A stretch of 44,242 nucleotides of DNA from a virus: the IMG/VR virus record IMGVR_UViG_3300042731_007312, positions 1-44,242 of that record; one strand, given 5' to 3'. The notes under the pieces are model-generated. The model ran no database searches. It was not told where the DNA came from and saw nothing but the letters and a program-made list of their open reading frames with translations. Shown piece after piece: positions 31,020 through 37,640 of this stretch. Positions within the stretch are counted from its first letter, which is position 1. Every line of letters begins with the position of its first letter. A program made the translations under genes and the position numbers.

Positions 31020-31319
31020 TTATGTTATTTTACCTTCGGCCATCGCTCGTTTTCGGTGATTGATAGCCATTTTAATTAGGGCTTTCAGGTCTGTCCGACC
31101 GTTAAACTCGAACTTGATGGTTCGGAGCGTCTCGACCTCGAACTCCCTCAAGAGCTTCCCGAACACCTCGTCCATAAAACCGTGAGCGAAATGGCCCAGG
31201 CTGTTGAACTCAACGATTATGTCTTCGCCTTCCCGCAGCGCCTCTGCTATGCGCTCACGTAGTTGTTCCGACGCCCCACTCATAAACCTGTTCTCGCCAC
31301 TCTCAATCGTCAGTTGCAT
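31020..31319 (-). CDS. STAS-like protein (DUF4325 type)
   Basis: The 99-residue product has the DUF4325 pattern: IIVEFNSLGHFAHGFMDEVFGKLLREF, IKFEFNGRTDLKALIKMAI, NHRKR. DUF4325 proteins are STAS-like and are often found next to an ATPase/HTH partner; none is adjacent here. It has its own promoter, the duplicated leader, and a terminator immediately after it, so it is a one-gene transcript unit. A sensing or protein-interaction role is inferred. Confidence 0.7.
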   Translation of the reverse strand: MQLTIESGENRFMSGASEQLRERIAEALREGEDIIVEFNSLGHFAHGFMDEVFGKLLREFEVETLRTIKFEFNGRTDLKALIKMAINHRKRAMAEGKIT

Positions 31320-31341
31320 TTCCGTCTCCTTTACTCGTTAG
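31317..31341 (-). repeat. Duplicated 25-base leader, copy 2
   Basis: Matches 27236-27260 at 24 of 25 positions, spanning the ribosome site and start codon. The promoter upstream has the same form, but the bases between promoter and repeat differ. Confidence 0.85.
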
Positions 31342-31368
31342 CTGTTTTTCCTTAACTCTGATGATTGA

Positions 31369-31398
31369 ATTATACCACGCCGAGGAGGTATTTGTCAA
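31369..31398 (-). promoter_or_regulatory. Consensus sigma70 promoter
   Basis: TTGACA, 18 bases ending TGG, then TATAAT, located at the 3' end of the preceding gene and driving the STAS-like gene. Confidence 0.85.
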
Positions 31399-31831
31399 GC
31401 AATATTTCGCGCCTGGAGGCATCATTTTCTACCAGTTTTGTTACAAGCACCTCGATGTAGTTATCGAGATTGTGTGTGTGCCACAAAACTGCAACCTCGC
31501 GCTTTACCGGTTCCGTATTCAGGTCACGTGCGAGAAGGTGCTCAAACAGTACGTCAAGCTGGCACATCAAGGCGACTGCAAGCTGATGTGTGACCTCGTC
31601 GGTGTCGTATGCGAACGCTCGAGGCCAGCCTTCAGGGAGCTTGAAGTCGGCCTCGAGCCGGTCAAGCACCTGCCCGACCGGCGGGCGTCGTGTTACCCCC
31701 TTCACGAGTGGGCCTCTGTATTCGGCCCACTCGTTGTGAGTGACGCACTGTATAGCGTCCCTCACCTCCGTGACGATGTCGTATGGGTCGCCTTCCCCCT
31801 CAAAGACCGCCAGAACTATCGTCTCGCTCAT
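31370..31831 (-). CDS. Hypothetical protein
   Basis: The 153-residue product starts in an ATGA overlap. It looks alpha/beta with a helical centre (DEVTHQLAVALMCQLDVLFEHLL) and a strand-rich end. It shows no recognised motif. Its last 29 bases contain the promoter for the STAS-like gene. Confidence 0.5.
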   Translation of the reverse strand: MSETIVLAVFEGEGDPYDIVTEVRDAIQCVTHNEWAEYRGPLVKGVTRRPPVGQVLDRLEADFKLPEGWPRAFAYDTDEVTHQLAVALMCQLDVLFEHLLARDLNTEPVKREVAVLWHTHNLDNYIEVLVTKLVENDASRREILLDKYLLGVV

Positions 31832-32310
31832 ACGCTGATACGCACCGGTTCGTCCGGGTTATCGGCTACGTATTGTGCAAGCTCGAGAAGCTCGAGCATC
31901 CACTCCTTGTACATCTTAAGCGAGACCTCGCTATAGTGGGGCGCGAACAGTTCGACCGGGACGAGCATCGCACCCCGCTCGTCAAACTTCGCACCCTTGA
32001 TGCGCTCGCGGAATCCCTTCTGGCGCGGGAATCGCTTCCCGTCCATGTAGTCGAGGTAGGCGGGCAGGTCAATCCTGATGTACGCCTCTTCGAGCGCTTC
32101 GACTGCCTCAGCGTACTTCTCGCACAGAGACAGGAAACCGCCCCGGTCAAAGTCGACCTCGCCTCGAGCGACGGGCCTCGTATGTAAGTAGATGTTCGCG
32201 CCCGTCTCGTCCTCTACCTGAGCACAGTTCACTCTCAGGAACGCCTCGAGCGAGAACGGGTTCCTAAACCAGTTTACTTCGTAACCGTTACAACTCATGT
32301 CAAATGACAT
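31828..32310 (-). CDS. Hypothetical protein
   Basis: The 160-residue product uses ATG 32310 after GAGGAGG. It is mainly helical (FLSLCEKYAEAVEALEEAYIRIDLP, YKEWMLELLELAQYVAD) with a first strand region containing NWFRNPFSLEAFLRVN. I recognise no family. Its end is coupled by ATGA to the next gene. Confidence 0.5.
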   Translation of the reverse strand: MSFDMSCNGYEVNWFRNPFSLEAFLRVNCAQVEDETGANIYLHTRPVARGEVDFDRGGFLSLCEKYAEAVEALEEAYIRIDLPAYLDYMDGKRFPRQKGFRERIKGAKFDERGAMLVPVELFAPHYSEVSLKMYKEWMLELLELAQYVADNPDEPVRISV

Positions 32311-32551
32311 TTTCGGCCTCCTCGCGCGGTCGCGCGTCAATCATCCGAATCTGATAGTATTTGAGCGGAAGCTCATGCGGTTTTTCGAGGGTCGCGTGAT
32401 ACAGACCGTCTGAGAACTCGAGCTTCACCGTCAGCCTCGTGGGCGCTGGTGTCTCGTACTCGCCTTCGACGCTCGACACCAGCTTGAACAATGCGCGTGC
32501 CGCCTGTGCGGGCGTCTTCCCGATTCCTGTCGGCCCAGGGTGCTCACTCAT
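32300..32551 (-). CDS. Hypothetical small beta-rich protein
   Basis: ATG 32551 gives 83 residues. The first half is helical (IGKTPAQAARALFKLVSSVEG) and the second beta-rich (RLTVKLEFSDGLYHATLEKP). It shares short overlaps with both neighbours. Function unknown. Confidence 0.5.
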   Translation of the reverse strand: MSEHPGPTGIGKTPAQAARALFKLVSSVEGEYETPAPTRLTVKLEFSDGLYHATLEKPHELPLKYYQIRMIDARPREEAENVI

Positions 32552-32786
32552 CGCGAGACCTCGTTTCGTAAGGGAGCGCGTCGGGGTCTTTGAGCGTCGC
32601 CACAAATGCGTACTCCTCATATTCGTCGGTCGGCTTGACCACGAACGTCAACTCTTCCGGGTAGTCGGACTCGTCGTACTCGCCCGCAAGCCATTCCCAT
32701 GCCTTCACCTCGTCAAGCAGCGCACTGATAGCTTCAAAGTAAGTTTCACCGAACCCCTTCGGTCCTTCTTGCGTGTTTTCACCCAT
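32544..32786 (-). CDS. Hypothetical small acidic protein
   Basis: ATG 32786 follows AAGGAGTTGAC. The 80 residues have a helical start (ETYFEAISALLDEVKAWEWL) and strand-rich end (LTFVVKPTDEYEEYAFVATL). Its end pattern resembles that of its downstream neighbour. Function unknown. Confidence 0.5.
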   Translation of the reverse strand: MGENTQEGPKGFGETYFEAISALLDEVKAWEWLAGEYDESDYPEELTFVVKPTDEYEEYAFVATLKDPDALPYETRSRDE

Positions 32787-32795
32787 GTCAACTCC

Positions 32796-32936
32796 TTATG
32801 CTATAGATATTAAGACCGCCACGCGAATCGGCGTCCTTATTTGTAACCACTCAGACGGGCGCGGGAAGGTAAACCACGCCGTCAGCATTCCTAACACTGC
32901 CTCGTACACGAGGCGCTCGAGAAAATTCAGCTTCAT
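32796..32936 (-). CDS. Small hydrophobic protein
   Basis: This 46-residue gene has AAGGAGG well placed before its ATG and fits closely between two larger genes. It begins with a basic amphipathic stretch (MKLNFLERLVYEAVLGML) and contains aromatic, proline and hydrophobic residues; it may associate with membrane. No stretch is long enough to be sure of a membrane helix. Function unknown. Confidence 0.55.
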   Translation of the reverse strand: MKLNFLERLVYEAVLGMLTAWFTFPRPSEWLQIRTPIRVAVLISIA

Positions 32937-32949
32937 AGTAGCCTCCTTG

Positions 32950-33459
32950 TCATTCCCCGAATTTCGCTTCCATCCTCATCGCCCTGAAAATACGGGCGGG
33001 GTCTTCTTCAATACGGGCGGCAGCATCTTCGGTGAACCGGATAATGCCCGCCTCGATGTCGTCAAATGCGCCTTCGGGCGCGAAAATCTCGCCGGTCGCA
33101 GACCGGAACATAAACGCGCATATGGTCATGTCGCGCCCCTCAATGTCCCTCTCGATTGACGCACCCCTGAAGGTGGTTATCTCGAAGGTTTCGCCGTCCC
33201 GGATAATGATACAGGTCCCGTGCTTCGCCCCGCCCGCGTCGATACAGTCAGGGAACATACGCCTGATTTCAGAGGCCGACGCCGAAGTCGCTATGTCGAT
33301 GTCGTGAGGCGCTTCCCCTCTTATCCAGTCGCGTATCGCCCCGCCTGCTATGAAGGCCGCGTGACCGTGAGCCTCGATTTCGGCACATATCCGAATACCG
33401 CCCTCGAAACTCTCAGGTATTCTTTTAGGTGCTTCTCGGGTCTCAATCCTTATAGCCAT
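32950..33459 (-). CDS. N-terminal half of split CCA-adding enzyme (nucleotidyltransferase head)
   Basis: The 169-residue product starts at ATG 33459 after AAGGAGG. It carries all motifs of a class II tRNA nucleotidyltransferase head: GG (39-40) and RD (43-44) in GGAIRDWIRG, the metal-binding DxD (D53, D55) in PHDIDIATSA, GRDMTICAFMF (compare RRDFTINAMA) and EEDPARIFRAMR, the EDxxR motif that selects CTP and ATP. It stops directly after that motif, at the head/neck junction, where the product at 27575-28420 takes over. No neck or HD domain is present. The intact chemistry suggests a working two-chain enzyme rather than a pseudogene. Confidence 0.85.
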   Translation of the reverse strand: MAIRIETREAPKRIPESFEGGIRICAEIEAHGHAAFIAGGAIRDWIRGEAPHDIDIATSASASEIRRMFPDCIDAGGAKHGTCIIIRDGETFEITTFRGASIERDIEGRDMTICAFMFRSATGEIFAPEGAFDDIEAGIIRFTEDAAARIEEDPARIFRAMRMEAKFGE

Positions 33460-33460
33460 T

Positions 33461-33499
33461 CCGGCCTCCTTGTACTGAATTATACCATAGGGAGGCCGG
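33461..33499 (-). promoter_or_regulatory. Inverted repeat that could hide the CCA N-half ribosome site
   Basis: CCGGCCTCC (33491-33499) and GGAGGCCGG (33461-33469) on the minus strand form a 9-bp stem around the -10 box. The right arm contains the ribosome site GGAGG. Transcripts starting at the promoter lack the left arm; read-through transcripts have it. Confidence 0.65.
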
Positions 33500-33508
33500 G
33501 CTTGTCAA
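33479..33508 (-). promoter_or_regulatory. Promoter for CCA N-half gene
   Basis: TTGACA, 18 bases ending TGG, then TATAAT, followed closely by the ribosome site and start codon of the nucleotidyltransferase gene. Confidence 0.85.
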
Positions 33509-33518
33509 GAGTTTTCTT

Positions 33519-33752
33519 TCACAGTATTGTTACGAGTAGGCGGAAGCGACGCGCAAGGTCGCGCGGGCTTCGGTAATTGAGTGTCACCGAACAACCAGGA
33601 CCTTTTACGCGCACCCCTCCCTCGTCGGCCCATCCTTCAATCGTGGTGATTCGCCACTGTCTATAATTGACGGTGACAACTATCGTGTCACCGTCGTAAC
33701 CTACTTCTGCGCTTTTAAGAACCCGCTCGAGGGCTGCTGCAATGTCATTCAT
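33519..33752 (-). CDS. Hypothetical small protein
   Basis: The 77-residue product starts in a short overlap with its upstream neighbour. A helix (DIAAALERVLKSAEVG) is followed by strands (DTIVVTVNYRQWRITTIEGW, GGVRVKGPGCSVTL), a pattern of small dsRNA- or KH-like folds, but no family can be claimed. It ends just upstream of the CCA N-half promoter. Confidence 0.5.
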   Translation of the reverse strand: MNDIAAALERVLKSAEVGYDGDTIVVTVNYRQWRITTIEGWADEGGVRVKGPGCSVTLNYRSPRDLARRFRLLVTIL

Positions 33753-34095
33753 CGCACACCTTTGAGTGAAGCGAAAGAAGGGCCTCGAAAAAGGTCAGGC
33801 CCTTCACCACGTTCCGGCCCGCCCGCACATAACACAGGTTTCCCTTGAAGCACGAGTGAATAGACTGACCGGTCGCCTGTGTTATCTGACGTACAAGCTG
33901 GTCAAGAGAGAGGTCTATCAATACGGCGTCCTTCGGTTTCACATCGAGTGTACACTCGATGTGAACAGGTTTGCTGTCCTGTAAGGCGACGGCCTGGGCA
34001 GAACGGTATGTCGTCTCCGTTACCTGCCGGAAGAGAACTCGCTGTGTCCTTCCGTTCGCCTCAACGTCAAGCTCAATAAATTGACTTGCTTTCAT
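33745..34095 (-). CDS. Hypothetical protein
   Basis: The 116-residue product begins in an ATGA overlap. It is strand-rich at first (QFIELDVEANGRTQRVLFRQ) and ends helical (VVKGLTFFEALLSLHSK). There is one Cys pair (HSCFKGNLCYVRAG). Function unknown. Confidence 0.5.
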   Translation of the reverse strand: MKASQFIELDVEANGRTQRVLFRQVTETTYRSAQAVALQDSKPVHIECTLDVKPKDAVLIDLSLDQLVRQITQATGQSIHSCFKGNLCYVRAGRNVVKGLTFFEALLSLHSKVCDE

Positions 34096-34286
34096 TTATT
34101 ACCTCTGTATCCCTTCAACATCGCGCGTATCTCGTGCCTGTACTGAGGCCACAAGAACTTACGTAACTCCTTGACAGTAACACCGGGCATATTCACCGAC
34201 ACCTGCGTGTCGGGCGGATAATGCCCCACATGTTCAAGGAGGGCGTCTTGTAACGCCCTCAATTCGTCTCGCTCGTGTTCGTCCAT
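34092..34286 (-). CDS. Hypothetical small helical protein
   Basis: The 64-residue product is first after its promoter, with AGGGAGTG as ribosome site. It is helical and charged (HERDELRALQDALLEHVGHYPP, ELRKFLWPQYRHEIRAMLKGYRG), with a basic end. It could bind DNA or protein; no family is recognised. Confidence 0.5.
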   Translation of the reverse strand: MDEHERDELRALQDALLEHVGHYPPDTQVSVNMPGVTVKELRKFLWPQYRHEIRAMLKGYRGNK

Positions 34287-34306
34287 GTGTCACTCCCTTC
34301 GCCCTT

Positions 34307-34335
34307 ATTGTACACCCCCTTCGCCCCCTTGTCAA
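34307..34335 (-). promoter_or_regulatory. Promoter with flanking direct repeats
   Basis: TTGACA, 17 bases ending GGTG, then TACAAT. On the plus strand CACTCCCTTCGCCC (34291-34304) and CACCCCCTTCGCCC (34313-34326) lie on both sides of the -10, matching at 13 of 14 positions. They may form paired operator sites. Confidence 0.75.
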
Positions 34336-34336
34336 G

Positions 34337-34570
34337 TCATTTTCCTTCGTACAGTTCGACACCCGGAAGACCGCCGATGTATCGCCCACATTCCCCACAC
34401 ACTATCTTGTTCCCGCCCTTAGCGAACAAGAGGGCCGGGTCAACGAGCGGACCGTCACAGTACCAGCACCACGTCTGTCGCCTGATGCGCTTTATCGCAG
34501 GGGCGCTCGAGAAGTTGAGCCTGACGGTGCTAACCTCAACCTTTGTCAGTTTCGTTATTGTGTAGGGCAC
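34337..34570 (-). CDS. Small zinc-ribbon-like protein
   Basis: GTG at 34570 after GAGGGGG gives 77 residues; no ATG is suitably placed. CWYC and CGEC pairs, 30 residues apart, form a four-Cys zinc site. The N-terminal strand (KLTKVEVSTVRLNFS) is similar in style to other small proteins of the region. It overlaps the previous gene's end. Function unknown. Confidence 0.55.
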   Translation of the reverse strand: MPYTITKLTKVEVSTVRLNFSSAPAIKRIRRQTWCWYCDGPLVDPALLFAKGGNKIVCGECGRYIGGLPGVELYEGK

Positions 34571-35328
34571 AATGCCCCCTCGAGGTCCTTGAGTAGCCGG
34601 TCGACCAGCGGTTCGTTCCCCCACACGTGCCTGTACTCGTCGACGTCGAATGGGCGAAGCCACGCCTCGATAGCCTCACGGTCGAGGGAGGAGGCGTTCT
34701 TTATCTCGTAGTCGTTGTGAGGGACGTCGGCTTTTGCAAGCTCGTGAACGAACTTCGGTGTCGGTGCTTGAACGAGGTCGTAACCGACGACCTCGTTCCT
34801 GAGGAGGAACAGGCACACGTAGAGGTGATGCTCTACGTTGTACTGTCCGGTGTATCCCCATACCGGCACACGCTCATGATACCAGGGGGCCTCACGAGCT
34901 ATGCCCAGGTGAATCGTCTCGTCTATTAGCACGCCCATCGCCGGAAGCCGAACGTCACCGCCCCTGTGGTCAAGCGCAGACGTATATGCCTGCGCCCCGT
35001 CATATGGATGTGACCATAGGGTAAATCTCGACCCGCACCACATACACAGAAGGCGCTCGCCTGCGGACACGGCCTGAGACTCGCATACCGGACAGTGAAT
35101 CAGTTCGTACCCGCCCCCTGACCATAACACCGTGCGGACACTTGAATACCCTCGAGGGCGGAAGTCAAAAGACATTCGCGTCTTTTGACACCACGCGCTC
35201 AATCGACGCCTGTACTCGTGTACGAGCATACCGGGAGCCTGCCACCTATACCGTCCCCATACCTTCCACCAGTAAGGCGACAGACGCGCCCTGATTTCGT
35301 CCCTTCGTCTCCTCGAAAACTCATTCAT
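34555..35328 (-). CDS. Zinc-ribbon-containing hypothetical protein
   Basis: ATG 35328 in an overlap gives 257 residues. The basic N-terminal helix region (RRRRDEIRARLSPYWWKVWGRYRW) precedes a zinc-ribbon made by CPVC and CMWC pairs (about residues 85-110). The C-terminal half has mixed alpha/beta sequence (YNVEHHLYVCLFLLRNEVVGYD). No catalytic motif is recognised. Nucleic-acid binding is a reasonable guess. Confidence 0.55.
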   Translation of the reverse strand: MNEFSRRRRDEIRARLSPYWWKVWGRYRWQAPGMLVHEYRRRLSAWCQKTRMSFDFRPRGYSSVRTVLWSGGGYELIHCPVCESQAVSAGERLLCMWCGSRFTLWSHPYDGAQAYTSALDHRGGDVRLPAMGVLIDETIHLGIAREAPWYHERVPVWGYTGQYNVEHHLYVCLFLLRNEVVGYDLVQAPTPKFVHELAKADVPHNDYEIKNASSLDREAIEAWLRPFDVDEYRHVWGNEPLVDRLLKDLEGALCPTQ

Positions 35329-35662
35329 CGTTAGCCTCCAATAGCGGACAGTTGAAAACGTCACACGGCTGGTCTTCCCGTTGACGGTTGTCACACGTCC
35401 TCCTCGAACCGTCATAGCAGAAACAGAGGCGCTTGAGGTTCGGCTCAATTTTGGTCAGGATTTTCCGTGCCTGACGGACGTCGCTCGCCTGTTCCGCCTC
35501 CGACAGGTCACTGTGTTCTGTGTTCATTTGTCGGGTCCACCGCTCGACATATCGTGACGGAATCACGAGGTCGCCTCGCTCGTTTATCGTGCCGACCTTG
35601 AAGATGTACCTCATCCAGTTCGACCACAGGTCGTGTGCGGTTGCAGCAAGTTTTTCAAGCAT
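35321..35662 (-). CDS. Conserved phage-type hypothetical protein
   Basis: ATG 35662 gives 113 residues; an in-frame GTG nine bases earlier is less likely. The pattern AHDLWSNWMRYIFKVG, IPSRYVERWTRQMNTEHSDLSEAEQ and SDVRQARKIL is one I associate with a conserved family of phage proteins of unknown function. The end adds a Cys-rich tail (CFCYDGSRRTC, QPCDVFNCP). It overlaps both neighbours by eight bases. Confidence 0.6.
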   Translation of the reverse strand: MLEKLAATAHDLWSNWMRYIFKVGTINERGDLVIPSRYVERWTRQMNTEHSDLSEAEQASDVRQARKILTKIEPNLKRLCFCYDGSRRTCDNRQREDQPCDVFNCPLLEANDE

Positions 35663-36194
35663 AACGTACACCCCTCACTACGTGTGTCAAGAGCGTGACT
35701 AAGTCTTCGAAGTCGAGCTGGTCTTCACCCATCACGAAGTCGAGGCCAAGCGCAAATAGAGGAGTGTACACGCCCCCCTTGACGGCGAACTCGAGCCGTG
35801 CCCGCCCGTAACGGAACAAGAGCGTGTCGGGTCGGGCCTCGACCGTAAGCAGTATGCCGTCGTCGTCTTCATCCTCGTTGAACTCAGTAATCAGCCCGAT
35901 TATGAATACCTCGTCCTGAAAGAACGGGGCCTCCTCAATGAGCGCGTCGACGAGCTTACAATTGCTCGCCTGCTCGAGCACTGCCCTGATGATTTCGTCC
36001 TGCTCTTCGGTCGCGTAATGTCGTATGTCCTGAAGGCGCGAGCGCAACGCAAGGTCGAACGCATCGCGTACAGTCAACGGGACATTCAGCTTCACGCTTT
36101 CCTCGTAGTCGTGTCGTGCCCTCTCGCTCGCCTCGTCGAGTATGAGCCTGTTCCCGATTATGAGCCGGTAAATCAGTCGTGTTGCAAAGTCCAT
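35655..36194 (-). CDS. Hypothetical acidic protein
   Basis: ATG 36194 gives 179 residues. The N-terminal half is helical (RDAFDLALRSRLQDIRHYATEEQDEIIRAVLEQ); the C-terminal half is beta-rich (GILLTVEARPDTLLFRYGRARLEFAVKGG) with acidic loops. It is the last gene before a 20-base gap. Function unknown. Confidence 0.5.
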   Translation of the reverse strand: MDFATRLIYRLIIGNRLILDEASERARHDYEESVKLNVPLTVRDAFDLALRSRLQDIRHYATEEQDEIIRAVLEQASNCKLVDALIEEAPFFQDEVFIIGLITEFNEDEDDDGILLTVEARPDTLLFRYGRARLEFAVKGGVYTPLFALGLDFVMGEDQLDFEDLVTLLTHVVRGVRYA

Positions 36195-36214
36195 CTGTTT
36201 CCTCGCTTTCTAGT

Positions 36215-36529
36215 TTACAATTCCGACAACTTCTGTACGAGTGCCTCAGCCGCCTTCTCAACCTCTGCTGCGAACGGAACGTCAGTCGCTTCCGCACTCG
36301 GGTGAACGACACCGCTCGTGTCCATCAGTTCACCTTGTAGCCCCAGGTCGTCAAACCACGAGTAGGCGAAGAGGGTCGTCGAAGGGTCAGCCGGTAACAC
36401 AGACACGGTCAACTCGCGTATGTCGTATGCCCCCTCAGCCTGTGCCTTCTTGAACCACTCGACTAACTTGTCCGGGTCGGTGAAGACCGCAACAACCTCC
36501 TGGTAACAATCGACATAATAGATTATCAT
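36215..36529 (-). CDS. Hypothetical protein
   Basis: The 104-residue product begins in an ATGA overlap. The first 60 residues fit a small alpha/beta fold (IYYVDCYQEVVAVFTDPDKLVEWFKKAQAEG followed by a strand). The end is helical and alanine/glutamate-rich. Function unknown. Confidence 0.5.
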   Translation of the reverse strand: MIIYYVDCYQEVVAVFTDPDKLVEWFKKAQAEGAYDIRELTVSVLPADPSTTLFAYSWFDDLGLQGELMDTSGVVHPSAEATDVPFAAEVEKAAEALVQKLSEL

Positions 36530-36795
36530 TTCCGTAACCTCTCAACTTCGGCGCGGGCGTGCTGTGTCACATCTCGCTCGGTCCCGCAGAACTCCTCGAG
36601 CCGGAACACTCTCTCGACCGCCACTGCAAGCTCGTTCCCGACTACTGTGTGCCTGTGGGTCGGGAAGTCCTGTGCCTTCTCGAGCGCTACCTTCGCCTTC
36701 CGGGCCTCTTGTAGTGCCCGCTTCCCCTCAAACCACGTCCATATAACCTCTTCTGCGTCAAAGTCGACGCTTATCAAAATCGCTTTTTCGTCCAC
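36526..36795 (-). CDS. Hypothetical protein
   Basis: GTG 36795 gives 89 residues. Two strands (AILISVDFDAEEVIWTWFEG) precede long helices. It overlaps the upstream gene by 38 bases. Function unknown. Confidence 0.5.
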   Translation of the reverse strand: MDEKAILISVDFDAEEVIWTWFEGKRALQEARKAKVALEKAQDFPTHRHTVVGNELAVAVERVFRLEEFCGTERDVTQHARAEVERLRK

Positions 36796-37003
36796 TCACC
36801 ACCTCCGATATAACAGCTTCGACCGTGAGGGTGCTTCTTGAGCACACCTCACGTATCCACTTAGCAGCCGTGTCGTCGTCAATACCGAGTGCCTCCGACA
36901 CGACAATAACTGCCCGTTCAAATACCCGTTGTCGCTTGACAAGCATTGTACACCCTAACTGTGCTCGTGTCAAATAGAACATACAGGTCGCGCAGGTTTT
37001 CAT
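36758..37003 (-). CDS. Small Cys-motif protein
   Basis: The 81-residue product starts MKTCATCMFYLTRAQLGC, a Cys pattern shared with two nearby small genes, followed by a helical domain (FERAVIVVSEALGIDDDTAAKWIREV). The Cys residues could bind zinc. An internal ATG overlaps a promoter -10 element, so a shorter product may also be possible. Confidence 0.5.
   Translation of the reverse strand: MKTCATCMFYLTRAQLGCTMLVKRQRVFERAVIVVSEALGIDDDTAAKWIREVCSRSTLTVEAVISEVVSGRKSDFDKRRL
36945..36973 (-). promoter_or_regulatory. Internal promoter
   Basis: TTGACA, 17 bases ending GGTG, then TACAAT, within the start of a Cys-motif gene. It could serve the genes downstream (36526-36795 and following). Confidence 0.55.
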
Positions 37004-37239
37004 GTTTCTAACACCTGACTGAGTACAGGCACATACTGATGGTGTTTACATCTCCAGTCTAGCTGTACATCAAACACGGGGGTCTTTGAAAGTAAGCACC
37101 TCAAACGCCCCGTTTCGTCGTACACCGGTCCAAAAGACAGGTACGACGAAACGGGCGCTCGCATATAAACGAAACTGACTGGTGCCGGTGGGTGACACTT
37201 TCCGCCCAGGTTGTGCATACAGTTCATACAGCACCCCAT
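37000..37239 (-). CDS. Small Cys-rich protein, family member
   Basis: The 79-residue product has MGCCMNCMHNLGGKC at the start and QLDWRCKHHQ near the end. The 37458-37640 product shares both ends (NCRTCKHRRAGFC and RLDWWCEKY), with a different middle. This layout (CxxC, Cys, then DWxC) is frequent in small phage proteins and suggests a zinc knuckle. Confidence 0.55.
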   Translation of the reverse strand: MGCCMNCMHNLGGKCHPPAPVSFVYMRAPVSSYLSFGPVYDETGRLRCLLSKTPVFDVQLDWRCKHHQYVPVLSQVLET

Positions 37240-37448
37240 CAGTAACCGCTCACCATCGCGTCAGCACCAGCCGACATTAGCACCATCCCTAACTGCCACA
37301 GCACAACCCCAACAATAAATAGAACAATCGTGAGTTCTTTCAACTTCATCAAAGGGTTGAACATACACTGTACGATTATGAGGCCCATCACGCACACGAG
37401 AATTACCCCGCCGGTGACACAGACTAGACCGACAAACAGAGCGCTCAT
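37239..37448 (-). CDS. Small membrane protein with two helices
   Basis: The 69-residue product has two hydrophobic segments (about residues 3-27 and 38-60) joined by a basic loop (NPLMKLKE). It could be a holin-like or inner-membrane protein, but no lysis gene is adjacent. It starts after GAGGGA. Confidence 0.55.
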   Translation of the reverse strand: MSALFVGLVCVTGGVILVCVMGLIIVQCMFNPLMKLKELTIVLFIVGVVLWQLGMVLMSAGADAMVSGY

Positions 37449-37457
37449 TTATTCCCT

Positions 37458-37640
37458 CTATTGTTCATATTTCTCACACCACCAGTCAAGTCGTATTCGA
37501 AAAGGGTATTGTAGCACCTTATACCCGGCAGGGGTCGAGACACTCTTTACCCTGATTTTAGCGCCGGTCGGGGGCCTGCGCTCGACCCCGCCTTCGAAAC
37601 AGAAGCCCGCCCTCCGATGCTTACACGTTCGACAATTCAC
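37458..37640 (-). CDS. Small Cys-rich protein, family member
   Basis: GTG 37640 gives 60 residues beginning NCRTCKHRRAGFCF and ending RLDWWCEKYEQ. It is related to the product two genes downstream. Four Cys could hold one zinc ion. It overlaps the next gene's end by 20 bases. Confidence 0.55.
   Translation of the reverse strand: MNCRTCKHRRAGFCFEGGVERRPPTGAKIRVKSVSTPAGYKVLQYPFRIRLDWWCEKYEQ

Noticed and set aside
35660-35692. TTGACA on the minus strand before the gene at 35321-35662
   Set aside because: The best -10 at this spacing is TACGTT, too far from consensus to claim a promoter.
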